DNA from: CAUZSN01 sp963582345
Lineage (GTDB): Bacteria > Planctomycetota > Planctomycetia > Planctomycetales > Planctomycetaceae
Assembly: GCA_963582345.1 (NCBI GenBank)
Contig: CAUZSN010000091.1
Coordinates: 1-11,156, forward strand
DNA: 11,156 nucleotides
Reading direction: 5' to 3'
How positions within the stretch are numbered: position 1 is the first letter of the stretch; every line of letters begins with the position of its first letter. The notes under the pieces are model-generated. The model did no database searches. It was not told where the DNA came from and was given only the letters and a program-made list of their open reading frames with translations. Of this stretch, positions 4,759 through 11,156 are shown in pieces. The translations under genes and the position numbers were made by a program.

Positions 4759-7029
4759 ATGAAGGCCAGCAATAGACTTTGGAAGGAACGTCTCGAAGGC
4801 AGGCTTCCTGGGCAACTTTCTGAAGAGATCGATACATTTGAGACCGAGATTGAATTGCGGCATCAAGGCAAGCTCGACGAGAAGGTGTTCGCCGAGACTC
4901 GCTTACGTCGCGGCGTTTACGGCCAGCGGTATGACAATGGGCAGCGACACGATGGAAAGCAAAGTCAGCGGCTCGAATACCCGGAAGCAAACGGGAAAGG
5001 CCCCAATACGTTTTGGCACGCTCCCGGGATGCAGCGTATCAAGATCCCGTATGGCGGCATGAATCCGGAACAGTTGGAGGTCATGGCCGAGCTGGCCGAG
5101 GAGTATTCTGACGGAATTTCCCACATCACCACTCGACAGGACTTCCAGTTACACTTCGTGCAAATTGACGATGTCGCATCGTTGATGCGTCGCTTGGCGA
5201 CGGTTGGAATTACAACGCGCGAGGCTTGTGGGAATTCGGTTCGCAATGTCTGTAGTTGTCCATTTGCGGGCGTTTGTCCGGATGAGGCTTTCGACGTGAC
5301 TCCTTACGCGCGGGCTCTGGCCCGATTTCTACTGGGCCATCCAGACGTACAAAACTTTGGGCGCAAGTTCAAACCGTCGTTCAGCGGCTGTGCGCAGCAC
5401 TCGTGCGGATTGGTCGCGATGCACGATTTGGGATTCACCGCGGAGACTCGCGTTATCGATGGCAAAGAGCAACGTGGTTTTCGGCTGGTCGTCGGCGGAG
5501 GCTTGGGAGCTGTGCCGCATCAAGCCAAATTGTTCGATGAATTCATGGTGCCGGAGGACATCCTGCCTACCGCGCAAGCGATCTCGCGGGTCTTTGGGCG
5601 TCAAGGCGAGAAAAAAGTGCGCAGCCGGGCCCGCATGAAGTTTCTGATCAAGAATTTGGGCCTCGAAAAGTTTAAACAGGATGTTCTCGAAGAGCGGAGA
5701 AATCTTAAGGACGACCCCCGTTGGACAGAATATCTGAAGGGAGCCGAGGACGAGGAAGAGACGCCGCTGAAGCCGCCGGGAGAGCTACCCGAAGTGGATG
5801 GCAACGGACGTTACAGCCACTGGCTAAAGACAAACACTCGCGAGCAACGTCAGCCAGGATACGTAACCGTCACAGTTGCATTGCCGCTGGGAGATGTCAC
5901 CGCAGATCAGCTTCGTGAGTTAGCCGACATCGTCCGCCGCTTCACCAACGGTACAGTCCGGACGACAGTTGAACAGAACTTTGTCATTCGTTGGGTCAGC
6001 AAGGCTGACGTTCCGTGCCTTTACGAGGCACTCGACGCAGCTGGACTGAGCGAACCGGGGGCCAGCAATATCCTCGACATAGTGGCCTGCCCCGGCACCG
6101 ATACGTGCAAGTTGGGCATCTCGTCTTCTCGAGGGCTGGCCGCAGAACTGAGGAAGCGTTTGGCCGAAAAGAGTTTTCAAATGGACCAGGCGATCCAGGA
6201 CCTGCACATCAAAATCAGCGGCTGTTTCAACAGTTGTGGACAGCACCACGTCGCCGACATCGGTTTTTACGGCGTTAGCCGCACCATTCAAGGGTTCAAA
6301 GTTCCTCACTTCCAGGTTGTCTTGGGCGGCCAATGGGAGCAGAATGCAGGTTCGTATGGCTTGCCGGTAGTTGCGATTCCGTCGAAGCGGATCCCTGACG
6401 CTGTGGATCGCATAACTGGTTTTTATCTGCAGATGCGTCGAAAGGATGAACAGTTTACCCAATTCATTCAGCGCGTCGGCAAGGCGCAAATCCGCCAGGT
6501 GCTTGATGACCTGACGCAGGATCTGCCCAATCCGGAAGTTGATTCCAGCTTCTATTCAGACTGGGCCGATCCCCGGCAATACAGCATTGGTGACATCGGC
6601 AAAGGCGAATGTGCCGGCGAAGTGGTCACGCAGTACGAATTCGAGATGGTCGCAACCGAACGGATGGTCTTTGATGCTCAAGTTCACTTAGAGGGTGGCA
6701 GTGCTCAACAGGCAGGACAGGCCGCCTACGTCGCCATGATACGGGGAGCGAAAGCCTTGGTGCAAATTCAGTACGACGATGTCACGAACGATCCCGACGA
6801 GGTCGTAGACGAATTCCGAGATCGCTATTTCGACACTGAACTGTTCTTCGATCCATTCGCAGGGCCCAAGTTCGCAAACTATCTGTTCGTCGCCCACGAA
6901 AATTCCGGCACCGCATTCACGTCTGACTCAGCCCACCATTTGATCGAAGAGGCCCAATTGTTCATCGAGGCCGTACATAGTTGCTACAATCGGATCCGAA
7001 CCGGTGAAGTGACCAAAGCCGGCGCATAA
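4759..7029 (+). CDS. Ferredoxin-type siroheme/[4Fe-4S] sulfite (or nitrite) reductase with C-terminal extension
   Basis: The 756-residue product has the twofold-repeated nitrite/sulfite reductase architecture. The first half has TTRQDFQLHF (124-133) and a siroheme-binding domain to about 310. The second half has VRTTVEQNFVIR (400-411), then C-x5-C (Cys444, Cys450 in ACPGTDTC) and C-x3-C (Cys489, Cys493 in SGCFNSC), the four ligands of the siroheme-coupled cluster. The first half also keeps Cys167-x5-Cys173 and Cys211-x4-Cys216, positions that are not cysteine in many relatives. Residues about 590-756 extend beyond the usual enzyme and contain GKGECAGEV (614-622) and a helical SAQQAGQAAYVAMI segment (648-661); this tail may be a HEPN-like helical domain. 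Six-electron reduction of sulfite to sulfide is favoured over nitrite because a cysteine synthase lies divergently beside it. ATG 4759 follows GGAGAG (4743-4748). The frame stays open upstream to TTG 4678, but that is the promoter. Confidence 0.88.
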   Translation: MKASNRLWKERLEGRLPGQLSEEIDTFETEIELRHQGKLDEKVFAETRLRRGVYGQRYDNGQRHDGKQSQRLEYPEANGKGPNTFWHAPGMQRIKIPYGGMNPEQLEVMAELAEEYSDGISHITTRQDFQLHFVQIDDVASLMRRLATVGITTREACGNSVRNVCSCPFAGVCPDEAFDVTPYARALARFLLGHPDVQNFGRKFKPSFSGCAQHSCGLVAMHDLGFTAETRVIDGKEQRGFRLVVGGGLGAVPHQAKLFDEFMVPEDILPTAQAISRVFGRQGEKKVRSRARMKFLIKNLGLEKFKQDVLEERRNLKDDPRWTEYLKGAEDEEETPLKPPGELPEVDGNGRYSHWLKTNTREQRQPGYVTVTVALPLGDVTADQLRELADIVRRFTNGTVRTTVEQNFVIRWVSKADVPCLYEALDAAGLSEPGASNILDIVACPGTDTCKLGISSSRGLAAELRKRLAEKSFQMDQAIQDLHIKISGCFNSCGQHHVADIGFYGVSRTIQGFKVPHFQVVLGGQWEQNAGSYGLPVVAIPSKRIPDAVDRITGFYLQMRRKDEQFTQFIQRVGKAQIRQVLDDLTQDLPNPEVDSSFYSDWADPRQYSIGDIGKGECAGEVVTQYEFEMVATERMVFDAQVHLEGGSAQQAGQAAYVAMIRGAKALVQIQYDDVTNDPDEVVDEFRDRYFDTELFFDPFAGPKFANYLFVAHENSGTAFTSDSAHHLIEEAQLFIEAVHSCYNRIRTGEVTKAGA

Positions 7030-7033
7030 CAGC

Positions 7034-7124
7034 CTATTGAAATAAGGGGACAGCCTTTCTCAAATCACGCGTACGTTCCAACAGGTTCGACTCATTGGAA
7101 TGGGGTAGTTTCTTTTTTCAATAG
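7034..7124. repeat. Inverted-repeat-bounded intergenic segment with an AAGGGGACAG motif
   Basis: CTATTGAAA (7034-7042), just after the reductase stop codon, is the exact reverse complement of TTTCAATAG (7116-7124). The enclosed stretch begins with ATAAGGGGACAGCC, which resembles the GGGGACAG motif found in REP-type intergenic repeats linked to REP-associated transposases. That resemblance is from memory. It also shows a looser direct similarity between 7037-7063 and 7095-7121 (TTGAAATAAGGGG against TTGGAATGGGG). No open frame is inside. It could be a small degenerate mobile repeat or the reductase's 3' structure. Confidence 0.35.
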
Positions 7125-7158
7125 ACTTATAAACAAAGTACACTGCATCGCTAGCGCA

Positions 7159-7734
7159 ATGGAACTGCAGCACGTTAACGTCAAGATCTACGTCGACGGC
7201 GACCTAACAGTCGACCTGGAGCGATTTATTGAGGTCTTTCACCGTTGGGTCGCGGGGCAATCGATGGATGAGCTACTAATCGACGTGGCCGACTATCGTC
7301 ATGTGCCGGCCGGACCGGGAGTTGTCCTAGTGGGTCACGAGGCCGACTATGCTATGGACAACTCGGGCAATCGCTGGGGCCTGCTCTACAATCGCAAGGC
7401 CTTCCTGGACGGCAGCAACAGCGATCGATTTCTTCAAGCGCTGCGATCTGCCGCCAATGGCTGCCGCTTGCTCGAGACCGAGTTCGGGGCTGATGGCCCT
7501 TTGAAATTCAGTCGCCAAGAATTCGAACTGTTTATCAATGACCGCGCCTTGGCGCCCAATACGCTCGAGACCTACGCGAATTGTCAGCCAGAGCTGAATG
7601 CCTTTCTGAAGAATGTATTCGGCCATGAGGAATTCAAACTACAGCACGAAAGCGAACCTCGCCGACGCTTTGGGGTGACCGTTGCAGTAGTTCAGCCATT
7701 CGACCTGGACGCTATTCAGGAGGCTGTTTGCTGA
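7159..7734 (+). CDS. Conserved-looking hypothetical protein, cotranslated with pgpA
   Basis: The 191-residue soluble protein has no signal peptide or membrane segment. Composition is acidic and well mixed, with regular alternation of strands and helices: MELQHVNVKIYVDGD (1-15) looks like a beta strand, LERFIEVFHRWVAG (20-33) a helix. Other conserved-looking blocks are LLIDVADYRHVPAGPGVVLV (39-58), RWGLLYNRKAF (73-83) and FELFINDRALAPNTLETY (119-136). There are three cysteines, at 102, 139 and the very last residue (191). I do not recognise a named family and assign no function. It starts 129 bases after the reductase gene and overlaps pgpA by 7 bases, so the two are probably cotranslated. Codon use resembles its neighbours, which supports a real gene. 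ATG 7159 lacks a clear ribosome site. Confidence 0.78.
   Translation: MELQHVNVKIYVDGDLTVDLERFIEVFHRWVAGQSMDELLIDVADYRHVPAGPGVVLVGHEADYAMDNSGNRWGLLYNRKAFLDGSNSDRFLQALRSAANGCRLLETEFGADGPLKFSRQEFELFINDRALAPNTLETYANCQPELNAFLKNVFGHEEFKLQHESEPRRRFGVTVAVVQPFDLDAIQEAVC
7718..7723 (+). promoter_or_regulatory. Strong Shine-Dalgarno sequence for pgpA, inside the upstream gene
   Basis: AGGAGG lies 4 bases before TTG 7728 and 7 bases before CTG 7731, the only candidate starts near it. No in-frame ATG occurs close by. This fixes the pgpA start at one of these rare codons, overlapping the stop TGA (7732-7734) of the preceding gene, which suggests translational coupling. Confidence 0.7.
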
Positions 7735-8246
7735 TCAAAGAGGCCGTGGAAAGACATTCGTCGGAGCAGGGATTCTGCAATAAACTTTGGGAAGCCACCG
7801 CGTTGGTGTTTGGGACTGGCTTCGGATTTGGATACAGCCCTGTCGCACCGGGGACTGTCGGCAGTTTGTTGGGGCTGTTCGTTGTGTGGACTTGGCAGCA
7901 AGTACAACTGCCGTCTGCTGTGAATGGTCTCGCCATCGCTGCTACCGTGCTAGCCGGGATACCTATCTGCTCACGGGCCGCGAGATTGTTTGACGTTGAA
8001 GACCCGAGTCATGTCGTCTTCGACGAAATTGCCGCGTTTCCCATTGTTTTTTTGGCGATCCCGTTCGATTGGACGAGCGGTTTTATTGGTTTTTGTTGGT
8101 TTCGCTTGTTCGATGTAATCAAACCATGGCCCGTTCATCGTTTGGAAAATCTTCCAGGAGGCATCGGCATCATGGCGGACGATCTGGCGGCCGCAGTTTA
8201 CGCCGCCGTCTCACTTTGGTTAACTGTCAAACTGTTTGAAATGTAA
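7728..8246 (+). CDS. pgpA: Phosphatidylglycerophosphatase A (PgpA)
   Basis: PgpA removes the phosphate from phosphatidylglycerophosphate at the inner membrane, giving phosphatidylglycerol. The 172-residue product shows the family's blocks: FGYSPVAPGTVGSLLGL (34-50), VVFDEIAAFP (96-105), FRLFDVIKPWPV (125-136) and GGIGIMADDLAAAV (144-157). The acidic residues Asp99, Glu100, Asp129, Asp151 and Asp152 are those expected to bind Mg2+. Hydrophobic stretches at about 65-82, 103-124 and 156-171 fit a small multi-pass membrane protein. The start is TTG 7728 (or CTG 7731), set by the strong AGGAGG at 7718-7723. It overlaps the hypothetical gene upstream and is followed after 111 bases by folD. Confidence 0.93.
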   Translation: MLIKEAVERHSSEQGFCNKLWEATALVFGTGFGFGYSPVAPGTVGSLLGLFVVWTWQQVQLPSAVNGLAIAATVLAGIPICSRAARLFDVEDPSHVVFDEIAAFPIVFLAIPFDWTSGFIGFCWFRLFDVIKPWPVHRLENLPGGIGIMADDLAAAVYAAVSLWLTVKLFEM

Positions 8247-8357
8247 TGCTCGATTTGGGCGGGCGAGGCTTCTGCCAAGCCAGAGCTTCCATCGGAAGTG
8301 TGGCTCGGTGGGAGTTTTGCGCCCTTCCGAGTTTCGAATTCAACGCGGGGATAAAAC

Positions 8358-9221
8358 GTGTCAGCAACTATTATCGACGGCAAAGTAATTGCTGCAGGTA
8401 TCCGAAAAGAAATTGCCGGAGAGGTTGAGCAGTTTGAGCGAGAAACATCCATCGTTCCTCACCTGGTAGCCGTACTAGTCGGCGACGATCCGGCCAGTGT
8501 CGTCTACGTGCGGCACAAACAGCGCGCCTGCGAGAAGGCCGCAATCAGGAGCACACTTCATTCTCTGCCCGCCGAGAGTAGCCAGACTGAATTATTGGAA
8601 CTTGTAGACCAGTTGAATCAGGATCTAAGTGTCCACGGAATCTTGGTTCAACTTCCTTTGCCCAAACAGATCAATGAGTTTGCGGTTATTGATGCCGTCT
8701 CCCCTCTGAAAGACGTCGACGCATTTCATCCAGAAAATGTTGGCCTACTCATCCAGGGGCGACCGCGATTTCTACCCTGTACGCCAAACGGAATTCAGCG
8801 GTTGTTGATCAAATGTGGAGTTGAGATATCCGGAGCACATATCGTTGTCTTGGGCCGAAGCGAGATTGTTGGCAAACCGATGGCACTGATACTGATGCAA
8901 AAACTAGAAGGAGCAAACGCGACGGTGACGGTCTGTCATAGCCGAACGCAAAACTTGCCTAACATCACGCGAATGGCGGATATCTTGATTGTCGCGATCG
9001 GATCGCCACGTTTTGTTACCGCGGACATGGTCAAACCTGGAGCTGTCGTCATCGACGTCGGTGTCAACCGTGTTGATGAGCAGCTAGTCGGTGACATTGA
9101 CTTCGAGGCAATACGAGAGATCGCGTCGGCGGTCACTCCGGTTCCAGGCGGTGTTGGACCAATGACGATCGCCATGCTGCTTTCAAACACGTTGACGGCT
9201 GTAAAACTGGCGCAGGGGTGA
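8358..9221 (+). CDS. folD: Bifunctional methylenetetrahydrofolate dehydrogenase / methenyltetrahydrofolate cyclohydrolase (FolD)
   Basis: FolD interconverts 5,10-methylene- and 10-formyl-tetrahydrofolate in the cytosol using NADP+, supplying one-carbon units for purines and formyl-Met-tRNA. The 287 residues equal the family length. Visible motifs are VVYVRHKQRACEKAA (48-62) with Tyr50 and catalytic Lys54, GILVQLPLP (94-102) with Gln98, KDVDAFHPENVG (118-129) with Asp121, LGRSEIVGKPMA (165-176) for the dinucleotide, and TPVPGGVGPMTIAMLL (260-275). One small departure is Ala122, where the usual motif is KDVDGF. GTG 8358 follows GCGGGG (8345-8350) at 7 bases. The 111-base gap after pgpA contains only a small hairpin, CTTCC-ATC-GGAAG. 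The stop lies 3 bases from the stop of the convergent gene, so the two transcripts may run into each other. Confidence 0.95.
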   Translation: MSATIIDGKVIAAGIRKEIAGEVEQFERETSIVPHLVAVLVGDDPASVVYVRHKQRACEKAAIRSTLHSLPAESSQTELLELVDQLNQDLSVHGILVQLPLPKQINEFAVIDAVSPLKDVDAFHPENVGLLIQGRPRFLPCTPNGIQRLLIKCGVEISGAHIVVLGRSEIVGKPMALILMQKLEGANATVTVCHSRTQNLPNITRMADILIVAIGSPRFVTADMVKPGAVVIDVGVNRVDEQLVGDIDFEAIREIASAVTPVPGGVGPMTIAMLLSNTLTAVKLAQG

Positions 9222-9224
9222 CCA

Positions 9225-10151
9225 TCAGTTGCGCCCCAAATCCAAAATCGGATAGTTCGGATAATGTGGCAATTGCCACGTTTGAGTAGGCATTGTTGGG
9301 GGGTTGACCTCGACGTTTCCGAGTTTTATGAGGAGTGACATTTCCGCTTGGGGCCAATTCAGGCTAATTTGGCGCGGCAGTATGACACCGGTCACCGAAT
9401 CACGCTGATGGTCACCAAAGGTCGCTTTGGCAATCATTTGGCCTGACGCACTATAAACCACGTGTTCCAGAATCAACCCGTGACAGGTATCGACGACGAT
9501 AATTTTTTGTACGCGTTGTCCCTGTGGGGATACATGATCGGAGAGCAAACGAGCAATGCGGCCATCAGTAGTTTGCTTTTGCATTACGAGTCTGGATCCA
9601 TCGATCGGAATGACTCCCAATGCTTCCATCAGCCAATCGGGTTGAAACGGGATGTTCAGCCTTTGCTGCACGTTTCCAATCTGCTCGTGCGATGCTGTTA
9701 AGATTCGTTGCGGTTCGCCCCGCCGATTCCAGAACCACAAACGTTCTGCGTTTGAGCCGAAATCAACTTCACTGCCGGCAAGCGAATTGGCCATTATGCG
9801 AAAGTTGCGAGGACTTTCGACTGCGATTACAGCCGAAAGTCGAACCGGCAAAGTACCTTTGGCTCGCGGATGAATCATTACGTTTGTGGATCGCCATGAA
9901 TACAACTTTGTGATGTTTTGATTCAAGTGGTCAACGATGTCGTTCACCGAGGAATTCGGAGACAATTGGCAGGGTGGCTCGCGATGGAAGCATGCTCGTA
10001 GCACCGCACAGCCGGGCGTCGACACAACGAATGTAAGAATCAAAATGCCCGCAACGGCCTTCCATGCGGAGAACCTTGACATCCGGGAGTGCAGACGCAG
10101 TCGCGTTTCCAGACATTCAATCATTGGCCTGATCCGCCTGGAGCGCAACAC
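9225..10151 (-). CDS. Probable lipoprotein, LolA/DUF4292-like fold
   Basis: The longest frame opens at GTG 10151 (308 residues), 6 bases after the stop of the gene upstream and with GGAG ten bases before it. ATG at 10124 and ATG at 10082 are alternatives. The 10082 start best fits a lipoprotein: a basic n-region, a hydrophobic core AVAGILILTFVV (9-20) and STPGC (21-25), with Cys25 as the possible lipidation site, though the lipobox is imperfect. The mature part has features of beta-rich LolA-type folds: SVNDIVDHLNQNITKLYSWR near the start, LSAVIAVESPRNFRI, a VDFGSNAERLWFW block and a strand-rich C-terminal half. It probably sits in the periplasmic space or on a membrane leaflet and may bind a lipid or another lipoprotein; the ligand is unknown. 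The fold call is from sequence style only. It is probably cotranscribed with the hypothetical gene upstream. Confidence 0.68.
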   Translation of the reverse strand: MLRSRRIRPMIECLETRLRLHSRMSRFSAWKAVAGILILTFVVSTPGCAVLRACFHREPPCQLSPNSSVNDIVDHLNQNITKLYSWRSTNVMIHPRAKGTLPVRLSAVIAVESPRNFRIMANSLAGSEVDFGSNAERLWFWNRRGEPQRILTASHEQIGNVQQRLNIPFQPDWLMEALGVIPIDGSRLVMQKQTTDGRIARLLSDHVSPQGQRVQKIIVVDTCHGLILEHVVYSASGQMIAKATFGDHQRDSVTGVILPRQISLNWPQAEMSLLIKLGNVEVNPPTMPTQTWQLPHYPNYPILDLGRN

Positions 10152-10157
10152 CGTCTT

Positions 10158-10646
10158 TTAACTCCATCCAGTCATCAAATGCGTATTTAAATCATTTTGC
10201 AACTGGTTAATCTCCGAGTTGTCAAGTTGTTGGTCCCGGACTTCGAATGGACCTTCGCCGTGGCTGCCAGTTAACATCAGGTATTCGACGTCCATTTCGT
10301 GGCGGGAACCATCCAGTTTTAATCTGCGCTTTTGCAACAAGAGTAAGGCCAGCACATAGCGAAACTTCTCCTGAGCGGGATTGGAATTTTCGTCGAGCTG
10401 TTCGAAGTAGCTCATCAGGCCATCGGTATCGAGTGGTTTCGGCTTTGTTTGATCTTGTTCAGGAACACTGCAGGACCAATGTCCGATCGAACCATCCGGG
10501 GGCCCATTCCAGACTTTGTCCGAGTAGTCCTGTCGGATCAACTTGCCTTCCCGTTCGACCAATACCGAATGACATAGGCTTCCAGGTGCAAGTTCGTCCC
10601 CGGTTGTGTGACAGGTTTTCCCAATTGGTTTCAGGTGGTAATCCAT
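10158..10646 (-). CDS. Hypothetical protein with a conserved-looking two-Cys N-terminus
   Basis: A 162-residue cytosolic-looking protein with no signal peptide or membrane segment. The N-terminal half holds CHTTGDELAPGSLCHSVL (12-29), a Cys12/Cys25 pair of possible zinc-ribbon style, then IRQDYSDKVWNGPP (38-51) and IGHWSCSVP (54-62) with Cys59. The centre has a basic helix EKFRYVLALLLLQKRRLKL (93-111); the rest is acidic and ends without a motif I know. I recall planctomycete hypothetical proteins with the same TG-x3-PG, DY and W-GPP pattern, but cannot name a function. ATG 10646 is preferred over the adjacent TTG 10649; neither has a clear ribosome site. The lipoprotein gene begins 6 bases after its stop, so the two form an operon and may act together. 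Confidence 0.75.
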   Translation of the reverse strand: MDYHLKPIGKTCHTTGDELAPGSLCHSVLVEREGKLIRQDYSDKVWNGPPDGSIGHWSCSVPEQDQTKPKPLDTDGLMSYFEQLDENSNPAQEKFRYVLALLLLQKRRLKLDGSRHEMDVEYLMLTGSHGEGPFEVRDQQLDNSEINQLQNDLNTHLMTGWS

Positions 10647-10649
10647 CAA

Positions 10650-10850
10650 GCAAACTGTTTGAGATTTAAAAATTTCCCCGATCTAATCGGGCGAGGGATC
10701 GTAGTGGAAGTCTGCGGTTGCCACAAGATGGGATCGCGATGAAAGACTGTGCCTCATTACGATGTCCTCTTCATTTGTAAGCGACAGATTGTTCAAGTCC
10801 GCGTATAATTGACGAGTGTCACACTAAGAATTTTTGAAAACGCGTGTTTG
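10650..10850. other. Divergent intergenic region with a small palindrome
   Basis: CCCGAT-CTA-ATCGGG (10677-10691) is a 6-bp hairpin close to the minus-strand gene start, followed on that strand by an AT-rich stretch (AAATTTTTAAA). It could be an operator or a leader hairpin. On the minus strand TTGTGG-N17-TACGAT (10727-10699) is a weak promoter candidate for the two-Cys gene. The plus-strand promoter is listed separately. Confidence 0.35.
10781..10809 (+). promoter_or_regulatory. Probable promoter of the right-edge membrane protein gene
   Basis: A perfect TATAAT (10804-10809) stands 17 bases after GCGACA (10781-10786), which matches four of six -35 consensus bases. Transcription would begin near 10816, about 35 bases before ATG 10851. 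No clear Shine-Dalgarno sequence lies before that ATG. Confidence 0.5.
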
Positions 10851-11156
10851 ATGCAAACCGCCAAACGAGTCGTGGAGTGGTATTTGGGAATTCCGCCGGC
10901 TAATCCCGGTCAAGGGACGGATTGGAATTTCAGCGCGAAGAATCCGTGGCCCGACTGGTTGCCCGCTTGGGGCGCTCTGTTGGCAGCATTAGCGATTTTT
11001 TTCTGCGTGGTTTGGGTCTACTTGCGTGATGCCAATATTCTGACATGGTGGAAATGTTTGGGATTGATATCACTGCGGATGGCGACAATCTGCTTGCTGT
11101 TTGTATTACTGACTGAATTGACGCTGGCCGTCGATCGGACGGGTCTACCTTTTGTC
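10851..11156 (+). CDS. Planctomycete membrane protein, probable VWA/BatA-like N-terminal membrane region (partial)
   Basis: From ATG 10851 the frame is open for 102 codons to the window edge. The start MQTAKRVVEWYLGIPPANPG is followed by a tryptophan-rich segment with NPWPDWLPAW (31-40). Two membrane helices follow, LLAALAIFFCVVWVYL (43-58) and a second at about 69-92 (SLRMATICLLFVLLTELTLA). The visible part ends in VDRTGLPFV (94-102). This layout resembles the N-termini of large planctomycete membrane proteins that continue into a von Willebrand A or glutamine-amidotransferase-like domain, where an ERTGLP-type motif precedes the metal-binding DxSxS. That assignment comes from memory of the family and the diagnostic domain lies outside the window. 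It is divergent from the two-Cys gene. Confidence 0.7.
   Translation, partial: MQTAKRVVEWYLGIPPANPGQGTDWNFSAKNPWPDWLPAWGALLAALAIFFCVVWVYLRDANILTWWKCLGLISLRMATICLLFVLLTELTLAVDRTGLPFV

Noticed and set aside
4088..4762. 224-codon plus-strand frame antisense to the cysteine synthase
   Set aside because: It mirrors a strongly supported gene on the other strand and has Cys/Arg/Ser-rich shadow composition.
5920..6489. 189-codon minus-strand frame antisense to the reductase
   Set aside because: It lies wholly opposite the conserved siroheme-cluster domain and shows no family motif.
8247..8357. CTTCC-ATC-GGAAG hairpin between pgpA and folD as a terminator
   Set aside because: The stem is only 5 bp and no T-run follows on either strand, so it is probably chance.

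Overview
The window looks like chromosomal DNA from a planctomycete, probably of the Pirellulaceae/Rhodopirellula type. That is an inference. It rests on the moderate GC content, on the N-terminus of a large membrane protein at the right edge that resembles a planctomycete family, on the lipoprotein and two-Cys hypothetical proteins beside it, and on the mix of strands with short operons. I see no phage, transposase, CRISPR, rRNA or tRNA gene. Most of the window is core metabolism.

Left part (1-2453, minus strand): a promoter, a short leucine-rich leader peptide and an intrinsic terminator precede leuA (2-isopropylmalate synthase). Downstream lies a membrane-anchored peroxiredoxin-like protein that runs off the left edge and lacks the catalytic cysteine. 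The leuA leader is the most notable element. A 23-residue peptide with Leu-Leu-Leu and a final Arg-Gly-Arg-Pro is followed by three mutually exclusive RNA pairings, as in ribosome-mediated attenuation. A divergent acyl-carrier-like protein (2674-2949, plus) has lost the serine that carries phosphopantetheine.

Middle part (2950-7029): a cloverleaf-like intergenic repeat separates the carrier-like gene from a convergent cysteine synthase fused to a rhodanese domain (minus). Divergent from this is a large siroheme/[4Fe-4S] sulfite (or nitrite) reductase with an extra C-terminal domain (plus). The shared 224-base control region holds a good promoter and a perfect 8-base inverted repeat. Together the two enzymes suggest a local sulfur-assimilation module: sulfite to sulfide to cysteine, with persulfide handling.

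Right part (7030-11156): a conserved hypothetical gene overlaps pgpA (phosphatidylglycerophosphatase A), followed by folD (one-carbon folate metabolism), all plus strand. FolD converges, with 3 bases between stop codons, on a minus-strand pair: a two-Cys hypothetical protein and a probable LolA-fold lipoprotein. Divergent from that pair, with a TATAAT promoter, is the start of a large membrane protein cut by the window edge.
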